Shown: positions 34,883 to 44,011, counted from the stretch's first letter. The stretch: DNA of 58,089 nt from an uncultured Bacteroides sp. (GCA_949289345.1 CASENS010000015.1:1-58089); one strand, 5' to 3'. A program made the numbers and translations. The notes: generated by a model not told the origin, from the sequence alone.

Positions 34883-36218
34883 AACCATATTTCTTGTTGG
34901 CACGCTTTAATAAGAAAGCCACAACCAACGACAAGCAGGCAATAGCCGTAAAAATACACATCGGCAACGTATAATCATACACAACCGCTCCATCCACCTC
35001 CGTCTTGCAATAGTTGTCAAGCACCGTACCGATAAGCACCGGCACACCGAACAGGCCAATATTCTGAATGAAAAATATCAAAGCATATGCCGTTCCCAAC
35101 TGGCTGACCGGAAATATCTTGGCCACAGCAGGCCACATGGCCGACGGAACCAATGAAAACGCAATGCCCAAAATAATCATCAGTACAATGGCTACCAGCC
35201 AATAATGAATAAAAGGCAAAGCATAGACAAAATGAACGCCTATCAGCATGGCCGATCCCAGCATCATGATGGAAGCGGACTTACCGTATTTGTCGATGAC
35301 GCCTCCAAAGACCGGAGTCAGAAACAAGGCGCCCAAAGCCGGAAGGCCGGCAAGCGTACCCGCGATATATTCATCTACACCATACTTGGTTATCATCAGT
35401 TCGGAAGCGAATTTCTGGAAAGGGAACACACACGAATAGAACAAGACGCACAACAAGGCTATCAGCCAGAAACCGGGATTTACCAAAATGTTTTTCACAT
35501 CGGCAAATGAAAACTTCTCACTGCTATCCTCGCCACCACGCCCGGCCGCTTCAGCCTCCATCTGCTTGTCCAATTTCTTGTCCATCACTGAAAAGACAAA
35601 GAAAGCCACCAAACCACCAACCAGCAACACCAAGCCTAACAATACCGGTGCCGGAAGCCCCAACGCACGAGCCATCGGAATGGAAATGGCATATCCGGCT
35701 TGTGAACCGATACGCGCCAACGCCACCTGCACTCCCATGGCTGTGGCCAGTTCTTTACCTTTAAACCACTTGGCTATGATTTTTGTCGTTGTAATACCAG
35801 CCACCTCAGCGCCGACACCAAATATCGAATAACCGGCCGAAGCAATAAAAACGCCCGTCTTATACCCCATTATTGTGGATTCCACACCCGCCAAAGCCGT
35901 CAGCGCATAATATTCCAATGCCGTACCTCCTACCATCAGGATGGTAGCCAGTTTTCCGGTAAACCGGATTCCGAAACGGTCGAGAATGAGTCCGCCCCAT
36001 ATCAGCATCAGCAAAAATACATTCAAAAAACTATAAGCGCCGGTAAACAGTCCGAAGTCGCTACTGTTCCAGCCTTGCTCCTGTTCGAGCATTGTTTTCA
36101 GCGGAGCCACCACATCGTTCACATAGTAAGCCGCCATCATGGTGAAAGCCACCACCAGCAAAGCGCCCCAACGCGTACCTTTGGAATCGCTCAGCTTTTG
36201 CTTGAGTTGTTCAGTCAT
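34845..36218 (-). CDS. MFS transporter
   Basis: A 457-residue major facilitator with about 12 hydrophobic helices. The loop 2-3 motif reads GLILDRFGIRFTGK, and GGVIDKYGKS is the equivalent between helices 8 and 9. An acidic cytoplasmic loop (KKLDKQMEAEAAGRGGED) splits the two halves. The overall pattern is like nitrate/oxalate-formate type MFS proteins, but the substrate is unclear. Starts 100 bp after secG and a terminator. It overlaps the following PqqD-like gene. Confidence 0.88.
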   Translation of the reverse strand: MTEQLKQKLSDSKGTRWGALLVVAFTMMAAYYVNDVVAPLKTMLEQEQGWNSSDFGLFTGAYSFLNVFLLMLIWGGLILDRFGIRFTGKLATILMVGGTALEYYALTALAGVESTIMGYKTGVFIASAGYSIFGVGAEVAGITTTKIIAKWFKGKELATAMGVQVALARIGSQAGYAISIPMARALGLPAPVLLGLVLLVGGLVAFFVFSVMDKKLDKQMEAEAAGRGGEDSSEKFSFADVKNILVNPGFWLIALLCVLFYSCVFPFQKFASELMITKYGVDEYIAGTLAGLPALGALFLTPVFGGVIDKYGKSASIMMLGSAMLIGVHFVYALPFIHYWLVAIVLMIILGIAFSLVPSAMWPAVAKIFPVSQLGTAYALIFFIQNIGLFGVPVLIGTVLDNYCKTEVDGAVVYDYTLPMCIFTAIACLSLVVAFLLKRANKKYGYGLEDANIKKES

Positions 36219-36256
36219 AAGTTTATGTGTTTATAAGTTTTTTGAGACATAATAAA

Positions 36257-36293
36257 AAAGGCCACCTCTCGTTACATCCTCGAGGCAGCCTTT
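36257..36293 (-). terminator. Terminator after secG
   Basis: On the minus strand AAGGCTGCCTCG and CGAGAGGTGGCCTT form a stem with small mismatches around a GATGTAA-type loop, followed by TTTTTT. It closes the DUF4837-to-secG operon. Confidence 0.75.
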
Positions 36294-36333
36294 ATTTTTA
36301 TGTTTCACAAACAGGAATACATGTTCCTTCTCC

Positions 36334-36717
36334 TTAGTTAGCGGCAGGTTCGTCAGCGGCAGGAGTTGTTGTCGCAGGCTCTGTAGCAGGAACTTCGGTC
36401 TGTGGGGCAGTTGTACCGATAGGCATGTTATACGGATTAGTGGCTTCCTGTTGCTGAGCCTGTTCCATAATAACATCCTCTGCACCTGCAGTTGCCGAAG
36501 GCAACGCATAAGCGGCCACAATACTGAACACTACCATAGCGGCAGCCAGTGTCCATGTAGTCTTTTCCAAGAAGTCTGTTGTTTTACGCACACCCATAAT
36601 CTGGTTGGATGAAGAGAAACCGGAAGCCAAACCGCCTCCCTTAGAATTTTGAATCAACACAATGAAGCACATCAGCACCGATGCAAGCAACATCAAGATA
36701 GTTAATAATAAATACAT
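36334..36717 (-). CDS. secG: Preprotein translocase subunit SecG
   Basis: A 127-residue SecG with two transmembrane helices (about 2-22 and 55-75) and the hallmark QNSKGGGLASGFSSS between them. A low-complexity Pro/Thr/Ala/Glu tail (about 85-127) extends beyond the family core, as often in Bacteroides. It supports SecYE export. Last gene of a tight operon, 6 bp after the TPR gene. Confidence 0.95.
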   Translation of the reverse strand: MYLLLTILMLLASVLMCFIVLIQNSKGGGLASGFSSSNQIMGVRKTTDFLEKTTWTLAAAMVVFSIVAAYALPSATAGAEDVIMEQAQQQEATNPYNMPIGTTAPQTEVPATEPATTTPAADEPAAN

Positions 36718-36723
36718 TTTTCG

Positions 36724-37581
36724 TTATTTTGAATTAGCGTTAATAATCAATTTCTCCAAAAATCTGATTTGGTCTGCAAAGTAAGCATTTTTTTTTTGAT
36801 AATTCAAACTTAATTTTTTAATTATTTCAAGAGCCTTCTCATATCGGTGCTGTTTAATATAAATTTTAGCCAAAGTTTCCGTAAAACAGTTGTCCGTCAT
36901 CTCGTCTGTAACGGCAGTTCCCTCCAGTTCGTCATCATCCTCGGATTCTTCCACTTCCACGGCATCGGGTTCCGTTACGACTTCCGAGATTTCTTCATTC
37001 CGGACAACAGAATCCGCAGCAGGTTCAGCCCCCATCGTCGTTTCTTCCGAAACGGCAACAGTTTCCTTTACCGACGCCACAGGCTTTTCATACTCAGCTT
37101 GGTTCAAGAAACCGTCTATCAAATCCTGCCCGCGCAACCTGACATCCACGTCCGAAGTCTCTTGACTTTCATCCTTCAACAGGTAAGCGGCATAATCCAC
37201 TGACACATCCACAGGAACTGTCCGTGTTTGTTCCTCGGGCATGGAAGCGAGAAAAGCATCTATCAAAAACAACGTCCGGTCCACTCCCGGTTCCTCAGTC
37301 CTATCTTGTAACGGAACAGTCGCCACTTTATGAGGACGCAACGCATAACGGTCACTTTCTATCAAGGAGAACAACAAACGGCGATCGGCCACATAAATCA
37401 CCGACCTGCGCAACTCAGCGCCAAAACTGGCATCATGCAACAGATAAAGGTTCTTCAGATAAAGCAAATGCAACGATTGGAAATAGGGATAACGAGCCAC
37501 CAATGTACGCAGTTCGTACAAGGTATCCCGGTTCAATTGTTCAGGATGTTGAATCCATTGTTGTAATTGCACTGAAGTCAT
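36724..37581 (-). CDS. TPR-like protein of the lptE-secG operon
   Basis: A 285-residue protein with no signal peptide. The N-terminus (QLQQWIQHPEQLNRDTLYELRTLVARYPYFQSLHLLYLKNLY, seen in blocks) is helical. A long acidic low-complexity linker (VTEPDAVEVEESEDDDELEG, about 200-220) follows. The C-terminus is one TPR (ETLAKIYIKQHRYEKALEIIKKLSLNYQKK). Likely a cytoplasmic adaptor. Function unknown, although the same neighbourhood is typical in Bacteroides. Tightly packed between lptE and secG. Confidence 0.8.
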   Translation of the reverse strand: MTSVQLQQWIQHPEQLNRDTLYELRTLVARYPYFQSLHLLYLKNLYLLHDASFGAELRRSVIYVADRRLLFSLIESDRYALRPHKVATVPLQDRTEEPGVDRTLFLIDAFLASMPEEQTRTVPVDVSVDYAAYLLKDESQETSDVDVRLRGQDLIDGFLNQAEYEKPVASVKETVAVSEETTMGAEPAADSVVRNEEISEVVTEPDAVEVEESEDDDELEGTAVTDEMTDNCFTETLAKIYIKQHRYEKALEIIKKLSLNYQKKNAYFADQIRFLEKLIINANSK

Positions 37582-37588
37582 CGTATCA

Positions 37589-38113
37589 TTACCAGTTAGC
37601 TACAGTAGCGTTAAAAATCTGCTCGGTTATATCATCTATCATCACCGATATCAGCTGATCCTGTACATCGGTAAGCAGTTGGGTAGATTCATACGTCTGG
37701 AATGCGGAAAACTGCTGTTCAAAATCTTCCTCATGGTTCGTGTTGTTTGTGTAACGCACATTCACCGTTAAGGTCACTTTGACCTTCGAAGCATATCCGC
37801 TGGCATCCACCGACTCATTGTATTGATTATATCCCGTTATCTCTCCATCTATATCCAAATCACCACCGCTATTTATCACCTGCAAACGGGTCTGTTGAAT
37901 AAACATATCCCTCAGTTCCTGATTGAATTGCACAGCCAAAGGCGCATATACATACTCAGCACGGTTGGGAAAATTGGCTATCGAAATGGTTTTTACTTTC
38001 GAATAGTCAATAGAACTGATTGGCGCCAGTCCCAACGAAATGCGGCACGAATACACCACTAAAACCGCACAAACTAAAATCACTATAACAGATAAATTCT
38101 TAATCCAACCCAT
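37589..38113 (-). CDS. lptE: LPS-assembly lipoprotein LptE
   Basis: A 174-residue lipoprotein with a hydrophobic leader and Cys23 (VVYSC). After it, the LptE-type domain contains RISLGLAPISSIDYSKVKTISIANFPNRAEYV in short blocks, followed by beta strands and a final helix. It plugs the LptD barrel in the outer membrane during lipopolysaccharide insertion. Its start overlaps the sigma54-activator gene by 14 bp. Confidence 0.88.
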   Translation of the reverse strand: MGWIKNLSVIVILVCAVLVVYSCRISLGLAPISSIDYSKVKTISIANFPNRAEYVYAPLAVQFNQELRDMFIQQTRLQVINSGGDLDIDGEITGYNQYNESVDASGYASKVKVTLTVNVRYTNNTNHEEDFEQQFSAFQTYESTQLLTDVQDQLISVMIDDITEQIFNATVANW

Positions 38114-39362
38114 ACGTTTTAATCTTTCTATATAAAGTACGTTCAGAAATATTCAACTCCTGCGCGGTATCTTTCCGCTTGCCATGATGTCTGTCCAACG
38201 CTTTCCGAATCATTTCTTTCTCCGCCTCTTCAAGCGACATTGTCTCTTCCACATATTCTTCCATGTCATCGTCCATCGGTGACTGATGACGCACCGGAGA
38301 AACAGCCTGTGTCGTCTGATGGATAATGGTCGGTACGTTCGAGTCAACCGGTGAGGCAGGCATCAGCTGAGAAGGTGAAGTATAATAGGGCTGGGACGAC
38401 AAGGCAGACGCGCCACCCGCTGTTCCCCGTTCAGTCATTATTTCATTCACCAGTTTTTTCAGTTCCGTCACATCCCGACGCATGTCGAACAATACTTGGT
38501 AAAGTATCTCACGCTCACTTTCAAAACCCTTCCCTTCCTTCCCCGAAGAAAGAGCCGGCAGACGTTGCACATTGTTTTGAGGCAGATAGTTTCTCAATAT
38601 AGCCGCATTAATTTCACGGTTCGTTTCTATAATGGAAATCTGTTCCGTAATATTCTTCAGTTGACGCACATTGCCCGGCCATGAATAGCTCTGCAAAAGC
38701 TGGCGGGCATCATCGGTCAACTGAATGGCCGGCATGTGGTATTTCTCGGCAAAGTCAGAAGCGAACTTACGGAACAACAAAACGACATCCTCACCGCGCT
38801 CACGCAAAGGCGGCACTTGGATAGGCACCGTATTCAAGCGGTAATAAAGATCCTCCCTAAAACGTCCGTCAGCAATGGCTTGTGTTAAGTTGACATTCGT
38901 AGCCGCCACGATACGTACGTCAGTCTTTTCAACTTTCGAGGAACCCACTTTAATAAACTCACCACTCTCCAACACACGCAACAAACGAGCCTGGGTAGAC
39001 AATGGCAATTCACCGACCTCATCCAAGAATATAGTTCCACCATTCGCCTCACCAAAATAGCCTTTCCGCTCACTAATGGCTCCTGTAAAAGCCCCCTTCT
39101 CGTGCCCGAACAACTCTGAGTCGATGGTGCCTTCAGGAATGGCGCCACAATTCACAGCGATGTACTGCCCATGTTTACGACGGCTGAACTGATGAATTAT
39201 TTGCGGAAAACTTTCCTTTCCCACACCACTTTCCCCTGTTATCAGCACGGACAAATCCGTAGGCGCCACCTGCATGGCAATGTCGATATCACGCAACAAG
39301 ACATCATTGTTGCCGATGATGCCAAAACGTAACTTTACTTGCTGTACTTCCGCCTTTGTCAT
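38100..39362 (-). CDS. Sigma54-dependent transcriptional activator without receiver domain
   Basis: A 420-residue AAA+ activator. Walker A GESGVGKE is at about 43-50 and GAFTGA at 90-95, contacting sigma54. LDEVGELPL is Walker B. A Fis-type HTH closes the protein (KDTAQELNISERTLYRKIK, about 399-417). There is no receiver or sensor domain before the AAA+ core, so activity must be set another way. It lies 2 bp after pdxA and overlaps lptE, and is fully embedded in the operon. Targets unknown. Confidence 0.93.
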   Translation of the reverse strand: MTKAEVQQVKLRFGIIGNNDVLLRDIDIAMQVAPTDLSVLITGESGVGKESFPQIIHQFSRRKHGQYIAVNCGAIPEGTIDSELFGHEKGAFTGAISERKGYFGEANGGTIFLDEVGELPLSTQARLLRVLESGEFIKVGSSKVEKTDVRIVAATNVNLTQAIADGRFREDLYYRLNTVPIQVPPLRERGEDVVLLFRKFASDFAEKYHMPAIQLTDDARQLLQSYSWPGNVRQLKNITEQISIIETNREINAAILRNYLPQNNVQRLPALSSGKEGKGFESEREILYQVLFDMRRDVTELKKLVNEIMTERGTAGGASALSSQPYYTSPSQLMPASPVDSNVPTIIHQTTQAVSPVRHQSPMDDDMEEYVEETMSLEEAEKEMIRKALDRHHGKRKDTAQELNISERTLYRKIKTYGLD

Positions 39363-39364
39363 AG

Positions 39365-40462
39365 TTACAAATCCTCTTCTACACCGTCCAGCTTCAACTT
39401 ATCGCTATCATCACGTTTCTCGTAATATTGTTTGCGCAATGGATTGGCACGTGCCGTTTTCTCGCGTTGGCGATTACGGAATACGTCAATAGCCACATAA
39501 ACCGCCTGGCGGAACGAATCCTCCGAAGCAATACCTTTTCCGGCAATATCATACGCCGTACCATGAGCAGGCGAGGTGCGCACTACCGGAAGTCCTGCCG
39601 TATAGTTCACCCCTTCGTCCATCGCCAAAGCCTTGAAAGGAGCCAACCCTTGGTCGTGATACATAGCCAAGACTCCATCAAAACGTGTATAATTACCCGA
39701 GCCCATAAAGCCATCTGCGGGGTAAGGCCCGAAACAATAGATGCCTTGCGTCGTCATCTCCTTGATGGCAGGCAAAATGACGTCCTGTTCTTCTGTACCC
39801 AGCAAGCCTTCGTCACCGGCATGAGGATTTAACGAAAGTACCGCGATGCGCGGCGCGCCAATGGCAAAATCTTGTTTCAAAGAGCGGTCAAAAATTTTAA
39901 TTTTTTCTTCTATCAGTTCTTTTGTGATTGTAGAAGCAATCTGGCTGACCGGAATATGCCCTGTCACAAGCGCCACTCTGAAATCCTCCTTCATCAAAAT
40001 CATCAAAGCCTTCTGACCTTTCCCCAATGCGTTTTCCAAGAATTCCGTATGTCCCGGGAAACTGAATTCCTCCGAATGGATGGTATGTTTGTTGATAGGA
40101 GCCGTCACAAGAACATCTATCAGCCCAGTTTTGTATTCCTCTACCGCTTTTTCCAATGCATCAAATGCGGCACGTCCTCCTTCCGCCGTAGGCTTGGAAA
40201 GCTCTACCTTCACTTCATCCTTGTTGCAGTTTACGATACTCAAACGATCCGGATCAGCTTCCTTGGCCGAATTGACGATACTGAAGTTGGTCGGCAAGTC
40301 GAGCGCCTTACGATGATAAGCCGCTACCTTGGGCGAACCATAAACGATAGGCGTACACAGTTCGAGCATCATTGGCTCGGCGAAAGTTTTCAAAATCACC
40401 TCATAACCAATCCCATTCACATCACCTTGGGTGATTCCTACTCTTATTTTACGGTTTTCCAT
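39365..40462 (-). CDS. pdxA: 4-hydroxythreonine-4-phosphate dehydrogenase
   Basis: A 365-residue NAD-dependent enzyme of vitamin B6 (DXP-dependent) synthesis. Family features: GITQGDVNGIGYEV near the N-terminus, VTAPINKHTI, PGHTEFLENALGKG with the first metal His, VALVTGHIPVS, LNPHAGDEG, and MYHDQGLAPFKALA. It ends 2 bp before the sigma54-activator gene and starts 12 bp after the DUF4837 gene. Confidence 0.96.
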   Translation of the reverse strand: MENRKIRVGITQGDVNGIGYEVILKTFAEPMMLELCTPIVYGSPKVAAYHRKALDLPTNFSIVNSAKEADPDRLSIVNCNKDEVKVELSKPTAEGGRAAFDALEKAVEEYKTGLIDVLVTAPINKHTIHSEEFSFPGHTEFLENALGKGQKALMILMKEDFRVALVTGHIPVSQIASTITKELIEEKIKIFDRSLKQDFAIGAPRIAVLSLNPHAGDEGLLGTEEQDVILPAIKEMTTQGIYCFGPYPADGFMGSGNYTRFDGVLAMYHDQGLAPFKALAMDEGVNYTAGLPVVRTSPAHGTAYDIAGKGIASEDSFRQAVYVAIDVFRNRQREKTARANPLRKQYYEKRDDSDKLKLDGVEEDL

Positions 40463-40474
40463 CGTGTTCTCCTC

Positions 40475-41512
40475 TTATTGAATTACATCGTTTTCTATTT
40501 CTATCTTCACCGTATCCCGAGCGGCACGAGGCAAACGTACCGTGTAAAGCGACGCCTCCATCTGACGTATTAAGTTACGCTTCATCTTATCCGGTGAATA
40601 CACAAAGACCTCAGACACCACAATACGCTGGTTTATCGTATCCAAGCGCATGTGTGACACAAACGGTCCTCCCATAAAGTCGTTCTTGATGCGCCACAAG
40701 CCACGTGCCTCCAACGCATACTTGCCTTGGACGGCGATTGGTTTCACGTTCGTAAACGCTGTATCCGTAGCCATATACATACCTTCGCGCGCACCGGGAA
40801 TATTGATTTCCATCACGGAGTCACGCTTATGCAAGAAGAACTCCTTAGTGAACGTCTTCGGATCGGTATAGGGAAACGAATACATCACAAAATTCTGGTC
40901 ACCCGTGGCTGTGTTGGTGCCAGCCCAAAAGAAATGATCCCCGGCTTTGTGCGATGAAAGCGCACCAGGCACCCACACCTCGCAACCGAACATGTCTTTC
41001 ACTTCCGTATATACATAATTATTATAGTTTCCTTCCAGTGTCCTCATCTGACGGTTCATCTCCGCATGAGTGAAGAAGTCGATAATGGCCTGGCCATGCC
41101 GGGTCACATACTCACCAAACGATTTTTCATCGGGTGCCTGAATGGTCAGTATCGCCTGCGGATAAGCATACACGTCATGCTCATACGTCATTTTAGGCTG
41201 CGTATAGATATCGCTCACTTTGACTTCCACAATGTTACGTACCAGTTTCAACGTAGCATCGAAATAGGACGGATCCGTAAACATGACACGGAAAGAAGCT
41301 TCCGACTGGGGTAATCCGGGAACATCTGTCTTAAGCACATCGTTAAGTGCCCGTCCGGCAGGACGCTCCCACATTTGTTGGTCTATCACGACTAACAATT
41401 CATACGCATTGCCGCTGGAAGTGGCAGAAAATACGCTTTTACCGCTTTTCTTACCCGAACAGGAAGAAAACAGCAGCACCAAGAGCATACTGAGATAAAG
41501 AAAATGTTTCAT
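40475..41512 (-). CDS. DUF4837-family lipoprotein
   Basis: A 345-residue lipoprotein (FSSC, Cys18). The mature part starts GKKSGKSVFSATSSGNAYELLVVIDQQMWERPAGRAL in blocks and continues beta-rich, ending in a compact segment before the stop. Recognisable as the Bacteroidales DUF4837 type; no function is known. First gene of the pdxA-sigma54-lptE-TPR-secG operon with its own promoter box 40 bp upstream. Confidence 0.85.
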   Translation of the reverse strand: MKHFLYLSMLLVLLFSSCSGKKSGKSVFSATSSGNAYELLVVIDQQMWERPAGRALNDVLKTDVPGLPQSEASFRVMFTDPSYFDATLKLVRNIVEVKVSDIYTQPKMTYEHDVYAYPQAILTIQAPDEKSFGEYVTRHGQAIIDFFTHAEMNRQMRTLEGNYNNYVYTEVKDMFGCEVWVPGALSSHKAGDHFFWAGTNTATGDQNFVMYSFPYTDPKTFTKEFFLHKRDSVMEINIPGAREGMYMATDTAFTNVKPIAVQGKYALEARGLWRIKNDFMGGPFVSHMRLDTINQRIVVSEVFVYSPDKMKRNLIRQMEASLYTVRLPRAARDTVKIEIENDVIQ

Positions 41513-41551
41513 TGTATTCTATTTAATCGTTATAACGCTTATTAATTCTCA

Positions 41552-41559
41552 CAAAACTA
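41552..41559 (-). promoter_or_regulatory. -7 box for the DUF4837-pdxA operon
   Basis: On the minus strand TAGTTTTG matches TAnnTTTG 39 bp before the ATG of the DUF4837 gene. Confidence 0.5.
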
Positions 41560-41602
41560 CGAAGAATGGCTTTATCCTCCATGCTAAAGCCAATATTTTA
41601 TA

Positions 41603-42637
41603 TTATTTTTTGTTATTCACATCCTGTTTGGCCGTAGAAAGCATGCCGCACGCGGCAAAAATATCTTCCCCACGGGAGGCACGGATAGTAGTAAACAAAC
41701 CATGCGAAGTGAGATAATCGCGAAAACGGACCATCGTCTCCATGTCCGTTCCCTCCAAATCCACATTCGGGATAGCATGAAAACGAATCAGGTTCACCCG
41801 GCAATCCAGCCCACGCAGCAACTTCAAAAGTTCCTTGGCATAGGGCAGGCTGTCATTCACCCCTTTGAAGAGAATATACTCGAAAGAAAGGCGACGCTGC
41901 TTGCTGAAATCGTAATTCCGTAACAAGTCCACAATCTCCGTGATGGAGAAGCCACGCTCAGCGGGCATTAACGCAAGTCTTTGTGATGGTATTGGCGAAT
42001 GCAGGCTGATGGCCAAATGGCAATCACTTTCCTCGATAAAGCGTTTCAACCCTTTACGCAGGCCTACGGAAGAAAGCGTAACGCGTTTCGGACTCCATGC
42101 ATAACCATAAGGAGCAGTCATTATCTCCAACGCCTTCAGCACCTCGTCCACATTGTCCAGCGGCTCACCCATGCCCATCATCACCACATTGGTCAGTCTG
42201 TCCCGCTCGGGCAACGAACTTATCTGGTTAATGATTTGGCCGGCGGTCAAGTGAGCCGTAAAACCCTGTTTACCCGTCATACAGAATTTACAATTCATTT
42301 TACACCCGACCTGTGACGATACGCACAACGTTGCCCTGTCTTCCTCAGGAATATAAACAGATTCTACAAAGCGGTTCTCTCCCACCCGATACAGATATTT
42401 CACCGTACCGTCCACTGAGCGCATGCCTTCCACCGGAGGACAGGCACCTACTTCATAACCCTCCTTCAGCAGTTCCCGATGCTTCAACGAGAGATTTGTC
42501 ATCCCGTCAATGGTAGCGACTTTCTTGTCATAAAGCCAAGCCGCTATCTGCCTGGCCGCAAAGGCAGGCATACCCAAGTCTTTCACCAGCTCCTGAAGCT
42601 CATGTAACGTCCGTCCTAAAAGAGGTTGTTTCTGCAT
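41603..42637 (-). CDS. rlmN: 23S rRNA (adenine-2503-C2) methyltransferase RlmN
   Basis: Radical SAM methyltransferase for A2503 of 23S rRNA, also active on tRNA. About 344 residues from MQKQPLLGRTLHELQ. I reject the upstream in-frame ATG at 42694, because a -7 promoter box lies between the two starts (42661-42668). The cluster C-K-M-N-C-K-F-C is followed by GQIINQISSLPERD-like SAM-binding blocks and a late conserved Cys (FAACGMLS). The frame ends at a Lys tail. Confidence 0.95.
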   Translation of the reverse strand: MQKQPLLGRTLHELQELVKDLGMPAFAARQIAAWLYDKKVATIDGMTNLSLKHRELLKEGYEVGACPPVEGMRSVDGTVKYLYRVGENRFVESVYIPEEDRATLCVSSQVGCKMNCKFCMTGKQGFTAHLTAGQIINQISSLPERDRLTNVVMMGMGEPLDNVDEVLKALEIMTAPYGYAWSPKRVTLSSVGLRKGLKRFIEESDCHLAISLHSPIPSQRLALMPAERGFSITEIVDLLRNYDFSKQRRLSFEYILFKGVNDSLPYAKELLKLLRGLDCRVNLIRFHAIPNVDLEGTDMETMVRFRDYLTSHGLFTTIRASRGEDIFAACGMLSTAKQDVNNKK

Positions 42638-42660
42638 AGATATAAAATCTTTTGTGAAGG

Positions 42661-42668
42661 CAAAGATA
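42661..42668 (-). promoter_or_regulatory. -7 box for rlmN
   Basis: On the minus strand TATCTTTG matches TAnnTTTG, 23 bp before ATG 42637, and so decides the start of rlmN. Confidence 0.6.
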
Positions 42669-42837
42669 ATACAAAAAAGTGAGATACTGAGCAAATAGCG
42701 AGAATATGATTGAAGGTTAATGATTTATAAAGCAATAACGATTTGGACGAGCGCCAACTGAAGTCGCCCGGAAGCGAACTTGGAACGAGGTTTCGTTACC
42801 ATCCCGTTATTGAAATTTGGAGGGGGCAACAGTACGC

Positions 42838-42883
42838 AAAAAACTTCGGACGGTGTGACATTTCAGAACCGTCCGAAGCTTTA
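42838..42883 (-). terminator. Terminator after the MBL-fold gene
   Basis: CTTCGGACGGT and ACCGTCCGAAG form a perfect 11-bp stem with a 13-base loop. On the minus strand it is followed by TTTTTT. It lies 17 bases past the stop codon of the 42900 gene. The rest of the gap 42695-42837 holds no gene. Confidence 0.85.
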
Positions 42884-42899
42884 TTTTACATAGTATGTC

Positions 42900-43733
42900 T
42901 TATTTATACAGAGCTTTACCTAAATCTTCCAGCCCTGCTTCTCCGGGTAATCCGGGATAGGCTTGTTTCATGGCATCCACAAAGGCCTGTGCCGACTGCT
43001 TTGTGGTGAGCAACTCTTTCATCTTTTTCAGGTAAGTGATTTTGAATTCAACTGCATTGCGCTTTGCCGCACCGCCATGTCCTCCGATGAACAGTTTTGC
43101 ACCTGAAGCCAGTGAGTTTTCTGCTTCAGCAATTTCAGCATCAATAGCTGCCGGAGAAGAAATCTGTAGATGGCTGACATGCGCTTTTGCTGGAGTCCAG
43201 TGCGTATAATATGCCAAGCCTCCTATCAGGATACTTGCACCGGGAAAATCTGATGTAGCCCCGTGACGGAATTCAAAGGAGACACCAGCCCATGTCTGCG
43301 TTGTACCAAATGCCACTTCTGAAGCCTTGCCCGTAGGCATGTCGGTCAGTGCATCACCGAAAGCCTGAGCAAAGCTTTTCATCATGCCGCCATAGATTTC
43401 GCCTTTGGTGAATTCCGGCATACCTTGAGCCATGACCACATCATGGTTTCCGGTTCCTCCTACATGATAGTCCGTGATACGCTTTTCCACAGGTTTCTCC
43501 AACTTGGAAAGATAGGTGTCAAATTCAGTCACATTGTTTTTGAACAGAGGCTGTTCCATAGTCACAAGAGCATCCTTACCCTCAATGATGTAACTTGCAT
43601 CGCCCAACGCATCGTTGGTGTAATAAACGTGCAGTTTGTAGTTGCCGAGGTCATGCACCTCGAAACGTCCCTTTGTCTGTGCCATTGTTGCAATTGTTAA
43701 AAAATTAAACAAAATAAATAATACCTTTTTCAT
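42900..43733 (-). CDS. Exported metallo-beta-lactamase-fold protein with degenerate metal site
   Basis: A 277-residue protein with a signal peptide (IATMAQ, about residue 20). The fold follows metallo-beta-lactamases: DASYIIEGKDALVTMEQPLF, a TDYHVGGTGNHD segment where HxHxDH is expected, and GGHGG late. The usual HxHxDH is missing, so two-metal hydrolysis is doubtful; the site may be altered or lost. It is divergent from an HxlR regulator, which suggests induction by a small molecule. Substrate unknown. Confidence 0.8.
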   Translation of the reverse strand: MKKVLFILFNFLTIATMAQTKGRFEVHDLGNYKLHVYYTNDALGDASYIIEGKDALVTMEQPLFKNNVTEFDTYLSKLEKPVEKRITDYHVGGTGNHDVVMAQGMPEFTKGEIYGGMMKSFAQAFGDALTDMPTGKASEVAFGTTQTWAGVSFEFRHGATSDFPGASILIGGLAYYTHWTPAKAHVSHLQISSPAAIDAEIAEAENSLASGAKLFIGGHGGAAKRNAVEFKITYLKKMKELLTTKQSAQAFVDAMKQAYPGLPGEAGLEDLGKALYK

Positions 43734-43832
43734 CGTTATTGTCTTTAATTTGAGTTATACAAAAGTTTGCTTAATATCCAATAGTAAAAACGTTTATTAC
43801 TCACCAAAAGTATCTTTGTTTCTTCTATGCCG

Positions 43833-43840
43833 CAAAATTA
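43833..43840 (-). promoter_or_regulatory. -7 box for the MBL-fold gene
   Basis: On the minus strand TAATTTTG matches TAnnTTTG 99 bp before the ATG at 43733. It lies in the divergent region shared with the HxlR gene. Confidence 0.4.
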
Positions 43841-43977
43841 GAGAGAGTTTTTGGACTTTACAAGTAGGTACTTGAGCGTCAGATACTTACACGCGAGTAA
43901 CTATTGTTGGATATGAGCCACTTACAGACAAATATTTTTTTGAAAAAAAGTTTCTTGCTGTTTGAGGGGGATTTACT

Positions 43978-43985
43978 TACCTTTG
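43978..43985 (+). promoter_or_regulatory. -7 box for the HxlR-family gene
   Basis: TACCTTTG matches TAnnTTTG 26 bp before the HxlR ATG. Confidence 0.45.
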
Positions 43986-44011
43986 TAGAGTGATTTGAAA
44001 TACATTATGTT

